Origin: JAEUMW01 sp963734295
GTDB taxonomy: Bacteria; Pseudomonadota; Gammaproteobacteria; Burkholderiales; JAEUMW01
Assembly: GCA_963734295.1 (NCBI GenBank)
Contig: CAVTGS010000035.1
Coordinates: 124,001 to 188,000, forward strand
DNA length: 64,000 bases
Reading direction: 5' to 3'
The notes under the pieces are model-generated. The model was not told the DNA's origin and did not search any database. It worked only from the letters and a program-made list of their open reading frames with translations. Within the stretch, counting starts at the first letter, position 1, and each line of letters begins with the position of its first letter. Below, one piece after another: positions 48,646 to 57,626 of this stretch. The translations under genes were made by a program, and so were the position numbers.

Positions 48646-50063
48646 GGACGCCACGACACCGCTTCCGCGCTTCGCTCGCCGCGCGGCTGGTGACGCTGTT
48701 CTGCTGCGGCTCTGCGCTGATCATGATCGCGGTCTCCGCCAGCCTCTACCACACCCTGCGCATGCAGGTCGAGGCGCTCGATACGGAAGTGATCGAGGGC
48801 AAGACGCGAATCATCGAGCACCTGCTGAGCGAGGCCGGCACCCCCGACAGGCTCGACGAGGTGCTCGAGCGTCTGAGCGATCTGCCGATTTCCCATCCCG
48901 ACCTGAGCATCGGCCTGCGCGTGGGTGACGACTGGGTCATGGCGCCGCAGCCGGAGATCGCGGCGGCGGCAGCGCGTCTCGCATCCGGCGTCCCGCCGCA
49001 GCAATCGGACCTCACGACCGTGCAGGGGGTCGACAATACGTGGTGGCTCAAATACATCCATCACACGTGGCCGCAGGCTTCGGCCGCGCCGGCAGAGGTC
49101 CTCGTCGCCCTCGACGTGAGCGACTCGCGGCGACTGCTCCGGGCCGAGGCCGTCACGGCTTCGCTGGTCGCGCTGTTCGGCAGTCTGCTGAGCGGCGTTC
49201 TCGCCTTTTTCGTGGTGCGCCGCGGTCTTGCGCCGATCGCGCGCGTCGCAGAGCGTGCCGAGCAGATCACGGTTCACGGCCTGGGCACGGCACTCGCCGC
49301 GGAGGATGCCCCGACCGAGATCCGCGGGCTGGCCGAGAGCATCAACCACATGCTGGCGCGCCTCGACAAGAGCTACAGGGCGTTGGAGCAGTTCTCCGCG
49401 GACATCGCTCATGAGCTGCGCACGCCCATCAACAACCTGCTGCTCCAGACTCAGGTGACACTCTCCAGGCCGCGCGATGCCGAAGAGTACAGCGAGGTGC
49501 TGCTGTCCAATCTGGAAGAGCTGCAGCGTCTCGATCGCATGGTGGCGGACATGCTGTTTCTGGCCCGGGCCGACCGCGGGGTGCTCACGGTAGCGGACGA
49601 AACGGTCGATCTCGCACAGGAAGCATCGAACGTCGCCGAGTACTTCGAGCCGGCGGCGTCCGAAAGATCGCAGGAGATCGTCATCCGGGGTCGTTCGGTG
49701 GCGCGGGGCGACCGGCTGATGATCCGGCGCGCGATTACCAACCTGCTGTCGAACGCGGTGCGCCACGCGCCGCCCGGCGATCGCATCGAGGTTCGCGCGA
49801 GGTCTGCCGCGGACGCCGCCGTGTTCGAGGTGACCAACGCCTGCTCGACACCGATTCGCCCGGACGAGCTGCCCCGGCTCTTCGCCCGCTTTGCGCGGCG
49901 CGATGCTCCGCGCGACGACGATACGGAGAGTGCCGGACTGGGGCTTGCGATCGTCGATTCCATCATGCGGCTTCACGGCGGGGTTGCGCAGGCGGAGTGC
50001 GGCAGCTTCGGCATTCGCTTCATCCTGCGCTTTCCCCCCACGTCGATCCTTACAGGAACGTAA
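48642..50063 (+). CDS. Sensor histidine kinase (CusS-like)
   Basis: A 473-residue membrane kinase: transmembrane helix at about 15-35 (LVTLFCCGSALIMIAVSASL), a periplasmic domain of about 130 residues, a second helix (LVALFGSLLSGVLAFFVV), HAMP (RRGLAPIARVAERAEQIT), H-box FSADIAHELRTPINNLL, then N-box (RRAITNLLSNAVRHA) and G-box (SAGLGLAIVDSIMRLHGG). It matches heavy-metal sensor kinases of the CusS/IrlS type. It overlaps the response regulator gene by four bases. The ligand is unknown. Confidence 0.9.
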   Translation: MRTPRHRFRASLAARLVTLFCCGSALIMIAVSASLYHTLRMQVEALDTEVIEGKTRIIEHLLSEAGTPDRLDEVLERLSDLPISHPDLSIGLRVGDDWVMAPQPEIAAAAARLASGVPPQQSDLTTVQGVDNTWWLKYIHHTWPQASAAPAEVLVALDVSDSRRLLRAEAVTASLVALFGSLLSGVLAFFVVRRGLAPIARVAERAEQITVHGLGTALAAEDAPTEIRGLAESINHMLARLDKSYRALEQFSADIAHELRTPINNLLLQTQVTLSRPRDAEEYSEVLLSNLEELQRLDRMVADMLFLARADRGVLTVADETVDLAQEASNVAEYFEPAASERSQEIVIRGRSVARGDRLMIRRAITNLLSNAVRHAPPGDRIEVRARSAADAAVFEVTNACSTPIRPDELPRLFARFARRDAPRDDDTESAGLGLAIVDSIMRLHGGVAQAECGSFGIRFILRFPPTSILTGT

Positions 50064-50149
50064 TCGACGGGTCATCCCGCTGTTGGCGAAGGTCTCCTAA
50101 TCTGTGACCCGTGGCGATTTCAGCCATATCACGATTGAAGGAGACACCG

Positions 50150-50422
50150 ATGAAACCCAAGACCCTCTTGACGATGGCTGTGACCGGCATGCTCGCAGTC
50201 CCCGGCGTTCCGGCGCTGGCGGCGGATTGGTCGTTCCAGCAGCTCCAGGTGACGGATGGCTACGACGCCGTCCAGAACTACTCGCCGCCACCGGACCGTG
50301 GCGCCGCCGGGCGGCCGGGACGGCCGGCTACGGAGGACGCGTGGCTCCAAAAGCAGCTCCAGAGAACCGACGGCTATGCCGAGCCAAGCGGCGCATCGTC
50401 CGCCGACATGCAGCCGCGATAG
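50150..50422 (+). CDS. Small secreted protein with repeated QLQxTDGY motif
   Basis: A 90-residue protein with a clear Sec signal (KPKTLLTMAVTGMLAVPGVP, cleavage after ALA). The mature part is about 65 residues and contains the same motif twice, QQLQVTDGY and KQLQRTDGY, each preceded by a Trp and separated by a Pro/Gly-rich stretch. ATG 50150 follows AAGGAGA. I do not recognise the family. It lies 86 bp after the sensor kinase gene in the same direction, so it may be part of its regulon. Confidence 0.65.
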   Translation: MKPKTLLTMAVTGMLAVPGVPALAADWSFQQLQVTDGYDAVQNYSPPPDRGAAGRPGRPATEDAWLQKQLQRTDGYAEPSGASSADMQPR

Positions 50423-50439
50423 TCGATCCGAGGCCGGGA

Positions 50440-51426
50440 TCAGCGTGGCCGATGTCTGGGTCCCGCGGCACCGGTTGCGGCCTGCGATGCCGCAGGATCC
50501 ACGGGAGGCGACGCGGTGGTCGGTGCGCTTGCCGCATGCGCCTCTTCGCCCGCGTCGACCGCCTCCCCGAGCAGGGACAGCGTGCGGCGGATGAACTGCT
50601 TATGCTGGAGCGGGGCGCGCCGATACCAATGGTGGAGGTAGTCCCGAAAGCTCGAGGTCGCGTCGGGAAGCTCCACGTTCAGGAAGCCGATCGCCTCCCA
50701 ACTGCCTGGGCTCTCTTCGAGGAGCGGTAGCAACTGATTGGCGACGACCTCGTTCCGATCGCGCAGGTACGGACTGTCGCGGAGGGCAGGGCCGCTGCGG
50801 CGCAACCAATCTGCCAGCGTGCTGTGCGCGGGCAATCGCCGGTGTGGCTCGTTCAACATGCGTTCCGCGTAGTGATGCATGGCGGGTGCGTACGCGGCCC
50901 ACTCCGGCCGTGGCGGGGATTCGCTCCAGGTCGCAGAAAGCTGCCTCAAGGTGTATAGGGAGGCAGTCTCGCACAGCGCTTCCTCGAACCATTGATGCCG
51001 GGTGGAGTGCGGCGGAGCGTGGTGCTCATAGTTGGCGACGATGTGGCAGAGCTCGTGGGAGAACTCGTACACGAACTCCGCCCACCGCTTGTCCTTGGCT
51101 GCTAGATAGACCTGGTACTCGCCTCCGGGCGCTCTTTCGTAAAGCACGATGGGATGATCACGCGTATGGGAGGCAATCACGGGATCGATCCTGCGGCCAG
51201 GGAAATGCGAGAGCATCTCCGCCGCGACCGCGTAGAGCAGCGTCTCGATCTCCGCCGGCTCGGCATCACCCCACCCGCCGTCCGCGACGCGGATCACGAG
51301 GCCGTGAGCGTGCTCCTTCTTGCCGGTCTTCTTGGCGGTGTGCGCCGCCGGCACCTCGCCCGCGCGCGGCGCGTGCGCTGGCAGGACGGTGAGCGCGACC
51401 GAGGCGAGGACGACGGCGAGCTTCAT
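50440..51426 (-). CDS. Exported putative gluzincin metallopeptidase
   Basis: A 328-residue protein with a signal peptide (LAVVLASVALTVLPAHA). The sequence FSHELCHIVANYE has the HExxH zinc motif near residue 124, and WFEEALCETASLY 30 residues later supplies a Glu ligand, the gluzincin arrangement. The C-terminal 45 residues are Ala/Pro/Thr-rich and probably disordered. No named family is recognised. It converges on the small secreted protein gene and does not form an operon with its neighbours. Confidence 0.6.
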   Translation of the reverse strand: MKLAVVLASVALTVLPAHAPRAGEVPAAHTAKKTGKKEHAHGLVIRVADGGWGDAEPAEIETLLYAVAAEMLSHFPGRRIDPVIASHTRDHPIVLYERAPGGEYQVYLAAKDKRWAEFVYEFSHELCHIVANYEHHAPPHSTRHQWFEEALCETASLYTLRQLSATWSESPPRPEWAAYAPAMHHYAERMLNEPHRRLPAHSTLADWLRRSGPALRDSPYLRDRNEVVANQLLPLLEESPGSWEAIGFLNVELPDATSSFRDYLHHWYRRAPLQHKQFIRRTLSLLGEAVDAGEEAHAASAPTTASPPVDPAASQAATGAAGPRHRPR

Positions 51427-51504
51427 GGGCCCATCCGAGAGGGAGAAACAGTATGGTAGGCGACGCGAGCGGCTACCGAAAGAGCCACCGCCACCGATGC
51501 CCAG

Positions 51505-52020
51505 CTAACGATCGCGCTCGCGTTCCTTGAGCAGCGCCTTCAGCGCGCGCTTCACCTCGCGTTCGATGGTCTCGCGCACTACCGACTCCACGGTCGTGCG
51601 CATCGCATCGCGTAGCCGGTTGAGCCCTTCTCCGAGGTGGAGCATCACCTCCGGCATCACCTGCTCCTGAATCGCCAGGGGCAGACGCGCCGCCAGCGTC
51701 TCGGCGACGACACGTTCGATTTCGGGGCGCAGCACGGCGACCCACTCCTCCCCGGCAGGCGGCGACAGCGCCTCCGGCGGCGGGGCGGGCGCGTCCGGCC
51801 GTGCCGCGACGCCCGGCGCTTCGGAAGTGGGCCGAGCCGCAGGTTCTGCCGGGGCGGGCGACGCGTCGATGAGCTCTGTCAGCGTCGGAATTTCCGGTTC
51901 CGGGCTCGCGTCGAGGGCGGCGTCCAGTCCGCCGCTGCGATGGCGGCGCAGGAGCGCGTCCACCTTCGACAGGACTTCGTCCTGTGGGCCCTGCGGGTCG
52001 GAGCTGCGGTCCGGGGTCAT
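51505..52020 (-). CDS. Hypothetical protein, Pro/Ala-rich with C-terminal helix
   Basis: A 171-residue protein: short N-terminal helix (DEVLSKVDALLRRHRSG), an Ala/Pro-rich middle (about 55-90) and a C-terminal amphipathic, highly charged helix (VVRETIEREVKRALKALLKE) that could form a coiled coil. It follows holC on the same strand, starting 6 bp after its stop. Proteins like this occur beside holC-pepA in betaproteobacteria (DUF2486-like is possible); the function is unknown. Confidence 0.6.
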   Translation of the reverse strand: MTPDRSSDPQGPQDEVLSKVDALLRRHRSGGLDAALDASPEPEIPTLTELIDASPAPAEPAARPTSEAPGVAARPDAPAPPPEALSPPAGEEWVAVLRPEIERVVAETLAARLPLAIQEQVMPEVMLHLGEGLNRLRDAMRTTVESVVRETIEREVKRALKALLKERERDR

Positions 52021-52026
52021 CGCGGG

Positions 52027-52462
52027 TCAGGGATGGTGCGCGCCGCTTGCCCAGGTTGTGGTCGTGCAGGTCGTAGCCGCGGTCCCGGTAGAAGCGGAAC
52101 CGGGTGCGAGCCTGCTGGCGGTCGGCCTCGTCGGTGCTCACGATCTCTACCAACCGCTGGAAGCGGGAGAAGAATGTCGGCACTTCCGGGTGCAGATTGA
52201 GAAGCACCTCGTCGTGGGGCAGCGGGTCGGCGTGCTCGGACACGATCACCGGCGTGACCGCGGCCAGGGGATCGTCCGGCCGGCAATGCGGGACGAACCC
52301 GGTCGCGGGCGACGTCCAGAGAAGGCGGTCGAGCTCGCGGGCGGTGTCGGCGTCGGGGGCGTAGACGAAGAGCCGCATGCCTTGGCCGGCTGCTTTCGCG
52401 CATAGCTGGCAGGCCGTCTGCAGCTTGCTCTCGACGTGGGTATAGAAGTCGATCCGGGTCAC
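52027..52462 (-). CDS. holC: DNA polymerase III chi subunit, probable +1 frameshift near the end
   Basis: About 144 residues of HolC, which links the clamp loader to SSB. It begins VTRIDFYTHVESKLQTACQL at GTG 52462, four bases after the pepA stop. Conserved segments are DRLLWTSPATGFVPHC, DPLPHDEVLLNLHPEVP and the C-terminal FRFYRDRGYDLHDHNLG. The frame then runs on through the next gene; an extra base near 52040 would instead give a stop at 52027-52029, right before the downstream ATG. I take that as the true end. Confidence 0.8.
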
Positions 52463-52466
52463 CGGC

Positions 52467-53966
52467 TCACTCCTTCCGAGCTGCGGCGCGCTGCAGCAGG
52501 AACTCGGTGAGCAGCGGCACCGGCCGGCCGGTAGCACCCTTCTCCTTGCCGCTCTTCCAGGCCGTGCCGGCGATGTCGAGGTGCGCCCAGCGGTACTTCC
52601 GGGTGAAGCGCGACAGGAAGCAGGCAGCGGTGACGCTGCCCGCAGGCCGCCCGCCGACGTTAGCCATGTCGGCGAAATTGGTCTTGAGCTGTTCCTGATA
52701 ATCGTCCCAGAGCGGCATTTGCCAGGCGCGGTCGTAACTGTCCTGGCCGGCGGTGAGAAGCTCGCGCGCGAGGCCCTCGTCGTTCGCAAAGAGGCCGTGG
52801 GCGACGTGACCGAGCGCGATGACGCACGCGCCAGTCAGGGTCGCGATGTCGACGACCGTGTCCGGCTCGAAGCGCGCGGCGTAGGTGAGCGCGTCGCAGA
52901 GGATCAGACGTCCCTCGGCGTCGGTGTTGAGGATCTCGATGGTCTGGCCGGAGAGGCTCGTCACGACGTCGCCGGGTTTGGTGGCCGTGCCGCCCGGCAT
53001 GTTCTCGCAGGTGGGGATGATGCCGACCACGTTTACGGGCAGGCGCATCTCGCCGATCGCCTTGAACGTCCCCAGGACGCTCGCCGCTCCGCACATGTCG
53101 AACTTCATTTCGTCCATCTCGGCCGCGGGCTTGAGCGAGATGCCGCCGGTGTCGAAGGTGATGCCCTTGCCGACGAGGACGACCGGCCGGTCCTGCTCGT
53201 CCCCGCCGCGGTGGTGGAGCACGATCAGCTTCGGCGGCTCGGCGCTGCCCCGCGTCACCGAGAGCAGTGCGCCCATGCCGAGCTCCGCCATCTCGGCCTG
53301 CTCGAGCACGGTGCACTCGAAACCATAAGCCTTGGCGAGACCCTGCGCCTGCTCCGCGAGGAAGGCGGGAGTGCAGAAGTTGGCGGGCAGGTTGCCCAGG
53401 TCCTTGGCGAGGCTCATGCCATGCGCCGCTGCGAGTCCGCGGCGCAGACCTTCTTCGGCCGCCGCTGCATCGCCGCGGTGCGCCAGTGCGAAGACGAGCT
53501 TCTTGAGCGGGTGCTTGAGGCCTTCCTGCTTGCTCTTCAAGCGGTCGAAGCGGTAGAGCGAAGCAAGTGCGACCTGGGTGGCTTGCGCGATGCGCCACGT
53601 ACTGTCCCGCTTCTTGAGTGGCAGCTCGGTCAGATAGAGCGCCGCATCGGTGGCGCCGGTCTCGTTTAGCGCCCGAATCGCGGCGCGCACGGCATCTCGG
53701 TATTGCTTGTCGCGAAACTCACGCTCCTTGCCGAGGCCCACGAGCAGCACACGCTCGCCTGCGGTGTGCGGCACCTTGTGCAGGAGCAGGGTAGTGCCGA
53801 GCCTGCCTTCCATGTCGCCGCGGCGGAGGATCTCCGCAAGATAGCCGCCCGAGGCCTGGTCGATTGCCTGTGCGGGGCCCGTGAGTTTGCGTAACTCGAA
53901 TACCCCCACCACCACGCATGCACTGCGCTGCTTCTCAGGACTGCCGCCTTTTATGCTAAATTCCAC
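52467..53966 (-). CDS. pepA: Leucyl aminopeptidase (PepA, M17)
   Basis: A 499-residue cytosolic M17 aminopeptidase, standard length. The metal and active-site sequences VGKGITFDTGGISLKP, KFDMCGAASVLGT and NTDAEGRLILCDAL are present, with TLTGACVIALG following. In E. coli-like bacteria PepA also binds DNA and regulates some genes. It precedes holC and is divergent from lptF across about 98 bp, a very common proteobacterial arrangement. Confidence 0.97.
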   Translation of the reverse strand: MEFSIKGGSPEKQRSACVVVGVFELRKLTGPAQAIDQASGGYLAEILRRGDMEGRLGTTLLLHKVPHTAGERVLLVGLGKEREFRDKQYRDAVRAAIRALNETGATDAALYLTELPLKKRDSTWRIAQATQVALASLYRFDRLKSKQEGLKHPLKKLVFALAHRGDAAAAEEGLRRGLAAAHGMSLAKDLGNLPANFCTPAFLAEQAQGLAKAYGFECTVLEQAEMAELGMGALLSVTRGSAEPPKLIVLHHRGGDEQDRPVVLVGKGITFDTGGISLKPAAEMDEMKFDMCGAASVLGTFKAIGEMRLPVNVVGIIPTCENMPGGTATKPGDVVTSLSGQTIEILNTDAEGRLILCDALTYAARFEPDTVVDIATLTGACVIALGHVAHGLFANDEGLARELLTAGQDSYDRAWQMPLWDDYQEQLKTNFADMANVGGRPAGSVTAACFLSRFTRKYRWAHLDIAGTAWKSGKEKGATGRPVPLLTEFLLQRAAARKE

Positions 53967-54064
53967 GTCTTGCTCCCGGGCATTTGCCGTTTATTTTTCA
54001 TGAGCTTGCGCATCCGGTCCATTATCGTCGGAGTGTTTTCGAAAAGTCAAAAGAGCGCCGGCAC

Positions 54065-55150
54065 ATGAGGCTGTTCCGGCGGGCGCTTCTGGCCGAGTTC
54101 ACGGCCAATGGTGCGGCGGTACTCTCGATCCTGCTGCTGGTCGTCGTCAGCACCCAGCTCATCCGCATTCTGCGCATCGCCACGAGCTCACTCATCCCCG
54201 TCGAGGCCATCTTCGCGCTGGTCGGCTTCGCCCTTCTCACCTCGCTGCCGGTGGTGATGGGTGGCAGCGTCTTCGTGGCGATCCTGCTCACGCTGACGCG
54301 GTGCTATCGGGACTCGGAAATGGTGGTGTGGTTTTCGTCCGGGCTCTCGCTCAAGGCGTGGGTACGGCCGGTTCTCATGTTCGCCCTGCCTTCGGTCCTG
54401 GTGATCGCGGCGCTCACCTTCTTCGTCTATCCGTGGGCCGCCACGCGTCTCGAGCAGTATCAGCGCCAGCTCGAATCGCGGGACGAGGCGGCACTTGTGC
54501 GGGAAGGCGTGTTCCAGGAGTCCAAGCGGGCGGATTGGGTGTACTTCGTGGAAGAGCTGGATCCGGACTCCGGCACCGTGGGGAATGTCTTCGTCCATGC
54601 CAAGCAGCGCGAGGGGCCGAGCACCATGATCGCCCGCCGCGGGCTGATCGAGTCCCTGCCGAACGGGGATCGTTTTCTCGTGCTTCTCAACGGTCACCGC
54701 TTCGATGGCGTGCCGGGCTCGCCGGAGTACCGGATCATGGACTTCGAACGGCTCGCGGTGCGCATCGAGCCGGCGGAGGCGCGCAAGGTGCTCTCCCCGG
54801 CCAAGACGCGCGCCACCAGCAAGCTCATCGCGGAGCGCTCGCCCGCCGACCTGGCGGAGCTGGTGTGGCGCTTCGGGCTGCCGGCGAGCGCCCTCGTGCT
54901 GGCTCTGCTCGCCGTACCGTTGAGCTCGGTCAACCCGCGTGTCGGGCGCTCGTTCAATCTGCTCGCGGCGGTGTTCCTCTATTTCTTTTACAGCAACGCC
55001 GTCAGCATCTCGGAGAGCCTGGTGGCGAGCGGCAAGGTCGCGGCGTGGCAGGCACTGCTCGCGGTTCACGGCAGCATGCTGGCGCTGGTCGTGATCTTCT
55101 TCTATCGGCGGATGTCGCTGCGCAGGCTCCCCGCCGCCCGTTCGCCATGA
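54065..55150 (+). CDS. lptF: LPS export permease LptF
   Basis: A 361-residue inner-membrane permease of the Lpt complex. It has three N-terminal transmembrane segments (ILLLVVVSTQLIRIL region, AIFALVGFALLTSLPVVMGG, LMFALPSVLVIAALTFFVYP), a periplasmic beta-jellyroll domain (FQESKRADWVYFVEELD, RRGLIESLPNGDRFLVLL) and three C-terminal segments. ATG 54065 begins the family N-terminus MRLFRRALLAEF. It overlaps lptG by ATGA. With LptG and LptB it extracts LPS from the inner membrane. Confidence 0.95.
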   Translation: MRLFRRALLAEFTANGAAVLSILLLVVVSTQLIRILRIATSSLIPVEAIFALVGFALLTSLPVVMGGSVFVAILLTLTRCYRDSEMVVWFSSGLSLKAWVRPVLMFALPSVLVIAALTFFVYPWAATRLEQYQRQLESRDEAALVREGVFQESKRADWVYFVEELDPDSGTVGNVFVHAKQREGPSTMIARRGLIESLPNGDRFLVLLNGHRFDGVPGSPEYRIMDFERLAVRIEPAEARKVLSPAKTRATSKLIAERSPADLAELVWRFGLPASALVLALLAVPLSSVNPRVGRSFNLLAAVFLYFFYSNAVSISESLVASGKVAAWQALLAVHGSMLALVVIFFYRRMSLRRLPAARSP

Positions 55151-56220
55151 GAATCATCCAGCGCTACCTGCGGCGGGAGATCGTGGGTGCGACGCTGCTC
55201 ACGCTGGTCGCGCTACTCGGCCTCTTCGCGTTCTTCGACCTCTTGAACCAGCTGGAGGACGTCGGTCGCGGCCAGTACCGGCTCCCCACCGCTTTCCTGT
55301 ACGTGGCGTTGAGCGTGCCGGGCCACGTCTACGAAGTGTTGCCGGTGGCGGCACTGGTGGGGGCGTTGTTCGCGCTGGCACGCCTCACGGCCCAGTCGGA
55401 GTACGCAGTGCTGCGCACCTCCGGGATATCGATGCTGCGCCTGGCAGGCGCGCTCGCCCAGATCGGCCTGGTGTTCGCGGTGGTGACCTTCGCGTTTGGG
55501 GAGTTCATCGCGCCGGCAGCCGAATCGGCGGCCCAGAGGCTTCGCATGCGAGCGTCCGCCTACCTCATCGTGAGCCAGTTCCGGTCGGGGATCTGGGTGA
55601 AGGACGGCTCGAGCTTCATCAATGTCGGGCTGGTCACCCCGGACAACACGCTGCTCAACATCTACATGTACGACTTCGACGAAGATCAGCGATTGCTCAC
55701 GAACACGTTCGCGAAGCAGGGGGTCTACCGCGGCGACAACAAGTGGCTGCTGACGGAGGTCGCGCGAACGCGCTTCACGGATGGTCGTGCGGCGGTCGAG
55801 CAGATCCCGGAGATGACGTGGAACTCGGTGCTCACGCCGAGCCTGCTCGGCGTCCTGCTGCTCGCCCCCGAGGAGATGGCGGCGACCGACCTGCTGCAGT
55901 ACATCGACCATCTCAAGAGCAGTCGACAGCAGACCACGCGCTACGAGGCCGCGCTATGGTCCAAGCTGATCTACCCGTTCTCCGTGGTGTTGATGATGGT
56001 GCTGGCACTGCCTTTCGCGCACTTCCAAAGCCGGGTCACGAGCGTGGGCGCGAAGATCTTCAGCGGCATCCTGGTCGGCCTCGCGTTCTTCCTGATGGGG
56101 CGGTTTTTCAGCGCACTCGGCACCCTCAACAACTGGACCCCCTTCGTGAGCGCCGTGCTGCCGACACTGCTCTTCACCCTGATCGCGGCGGCGATGATCT
56201 GGCGGGCGGAGCGCCGGTAG
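55147..56220 (+). CDS. lptG: LPS export permease LptG
   Basis: A 357-residue partner of LptF with the same six-helix plus jellyroll layout. The family start MRIIQRYLRREIVGATLLTL and FFDLLNQLEDVGRGQY are present, as are VPGHVYEVLPVAALVGALFA (coupling-helix region) and GILVGLAFFLMGRFFSALG. It starts in an ATGA overlap with the lptF stop. The 3' end overlaps the convergent RDD gene by 47 bp. Confidence 0.95.
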   Translation: MRIIQRYLRREIVGATLLTLVALLGLFAFFDLLNQLEDVGRGQYRLPTAFLYVALSVPGHVYEVLPVAALVGALFALARLTAQSEYAVLRTSGISMLRLAGALAQIGLVFAVVTFAFGEFIAPAAESAAQRLRMRASAYLIVSQFRSGIWVKDGSSFINVGLVTPDNTLLNIYMYDFDEDQRLLTNTFAKQGVYRGDNKWLLTEVARTRFTDGRAAVEQIPEMTWNSVLTPSLLGVLLLAPEEMAATDLLQYIDHLKSSRQQTTRYEAALWSKLIYPFSVVLMMVLALPFAHFQSRVTSVGAKIFSGILVGLAFFLMGRFFSALGTLNNWTPFVSAVLPTLLFTLIAAAMIWRAERR

Positions 56221-56731
56221 ATCCGCGTTCGCGGTGCGTCTTCACGATCCTTGTCCCGGCCAGCCGGTCGTGCAGGAACGACCTGTCGCGGTCGACGATT
56301 CCCCACAGGAACGAGACGCCGGTCAGCAGAGTGCCGGCGATCGCGAGCAGGTAACGCTTGAGCGCCTGCTGCATGCCGGGTGGTCGACCGCTGCGAGCAT
56401 CCACGACTCTGAGGTGCCACGCCTGCATCGGCAGGGTCTGGCCGCTGCGGGTCCAACAAAAGACGAAGTAGGCGCCGGCGAGCGCGATGAGCAGCGCCTG
56501 CAGCGCAATGCGGGCGGGAAGCGTCTCGGCGGCGCCGGCGATACTCGTGAAGAGGGCCGAGCCGAGGAAGAGGACCGCGAGCATCAGAAGCGCGTCGTAC
56601 ACGAGACAGGCGAGACGCCGACCGAGCCCGGCGGAATCCAGGGCGGCTGCGGGTTGGGGCAGATCGGTCGCACTGTCTTCGGCGATGCGCACGTCGGCCC
56701 GAGGCGGCGAGGCGCGCCCGGACCCGCTCAC
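56174..56731 (-). CDS. RDD-family membrane protein
   Basis: A 185-residue protein. After a Pro/Asp-rich N-terminus comes the RDD domain: GLGRRLACLVYDALLMLAVL with the Arg-Asp-type residues in the first helix, a second helix (ALQALLIALAGAYFVFCWTR), QTLPMQAWHLRVVDARSG and the end FLHDRLAGTRIV. GTG 56731 overlaps the DUF3106 stop as GTGA. Transport roles have been proposed for the family but none is established. It is the last gene of the sigma/DUF3619/DUF3106 block. Confidence 0.85.
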   Translation of the reverse strand: MSGSGRASPPRADVRIAEDSATDLPQPAAALDSAGLGRRLACLVYDALLMLAVLFLGSALFTSIAGAAETLPARIALQALLIALAGAYFVFCWTRSGQTLPMQAWHLRVVDARSGRPPGMQQALKRYLLAIAGTLLTGVSFLWGIVDRDRSFLHDRLAGTRIVKTHRERGSTGAPPARSSPPRSG

Positions 56732-57249
56732 GGGCGCGGCGCCGACTGGACGGGAGGGGACGGACTGGAGGCGGCGACGGGCGGATCGGCGGCCGCGGCA
56801 GAAGCCGAGGGCGCCGGAGCGGAGACAGGCACGGTCCGCTTCGGTCCGGTGGTACGAAGAGTCTCGCGCTCTTCTTCGGGCAGCTGCAGGTAGCTCTCCC
56901 ATTTTTCCTTGACCGTGGCCCGGCGCTCTGGGGGAAGCTGCTGCAGATTCCTGAACTTCTCCCGTGCCGTTTCGCGCTCGGCCGGGGAGAGGGCGGCCCA
57001 TTCCTTCATGCGCGACTGCAGCCTCTGCTGCTGGTCGGGCGCGAGGGTGTGATAACGCTCGGCCACCCCGACCCACTTGAGCCGACGCTCGGGTTCGAGC
57101 TTGTCCCATTCGGCGGCGAGCGGCGCGAGCACGTGACGCTGGGCCGGGGTCAGCTGTTTCCATGTGGGGCCACCCGGCGGGGCGCCAGCCGCGGGGAGAC
57201 TCAGTGCCAGTCCCAGCAGCAGTACTATTCCGAGGTATCTTCGAGCCAC
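56728..57249 (-). CDS. DUF3106 protein, exported
   Basis: A 173-residue protein with a signal peptide (GIVLLLGLALSLPAAGAP). The mature part is a series of Trp-containing helical repeats (WKQLTPAQRHVLAPLAAEWD, KWVGVAERYHTLAPDQQQRL, REKFRNLQQLPPERR) ending in a Ser/Pro/Ala tail. This is the DUF3106 pattern, reminiscent of CpxP/LTXXQ-type envelope-stress proteins. GTG 57249 lies within the end of the DUF3619 gene (25-bp overlap). Next to an ECF sigma factor, an envelope-stress role is plausible. Confidence 0.8.
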   Translation of the reverse strand: MARRYLGIVLLLGLALSLPAAGAPPGGPTWKQLTPAQRHVLAPLAAEWDKLEPERRLKWVGVAERYHTLAPDQQQRLQSRMKEWAALSPAERETAREKFRNLQQLPPERRATVKEKWESYLQLPEEERETLRTTGPKRTVPVSAPAPSASAAAADPPVAASSPSPPVQSAPRP

Positions 57250-57626
57250 GCGTCAAAGCCCTTGTCGAGATAGGCGTCGATCGGCAGATCATCCGCCAGC
57301 AGGCCTGCGTCGAGCGCGCCCAGCTCGTGGTTGGGGGTAAACATCGAATGCTGATTCAGGGTCTGCACGTACACGAGTGCGGCCACCGCCAGCGCGACGG
57401 CGCCCGCCGGAACCCACCACCGGACCCGGGTGCGGCGGTTGGCCGATGACAACGTACCGCGGCCCGCCGCTTCCATCACCGGTTCCGATCTGCGCTGGTA
57501 AGCCGGCCGACCCGACAGCGCCGCGTGGCGCGCGGCGGCAAGCGCGTTCAAAGTGCTCTGATCGAGCTGGTCGAGGCCGCGATCGAGATGCCAGGCGACC
57601 CGGCGCCCGAACTGTTCTTCACTCAT
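57225..57626 (-). CDS. DUF3619 protein, single transmembrane helix
   Basis: A 133-residue protein: cytoplasmic part (EEQFGRRVAWHLDRGLDQLD, STLNALAAARHAALSGR), one transmembrane helix at about 75-95 (WWVPAGAVALAVAALVYVQT) and a short acidic outer part (DLPIDAYLDKGFDAWLED). It lies directly after the sigma factor gene with a 4-bp overlap, where anti-sigma factors normally sit; the topology fits but the domain has no proven anti-sigma role. Confidence 0.8.
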   Translation of the reverse strand: MSEEQFGRRVAWHLDRGLDQLDQSTLNALAAARHAALSGRPAYQRRSEPVMEAAGRGTLSSANRRTRVRWWVPAGAVALAVAALVYVQTLNQHSMFTPNHELGALDAGLLADDLPIDAYLDKGFDAWLEDTSE

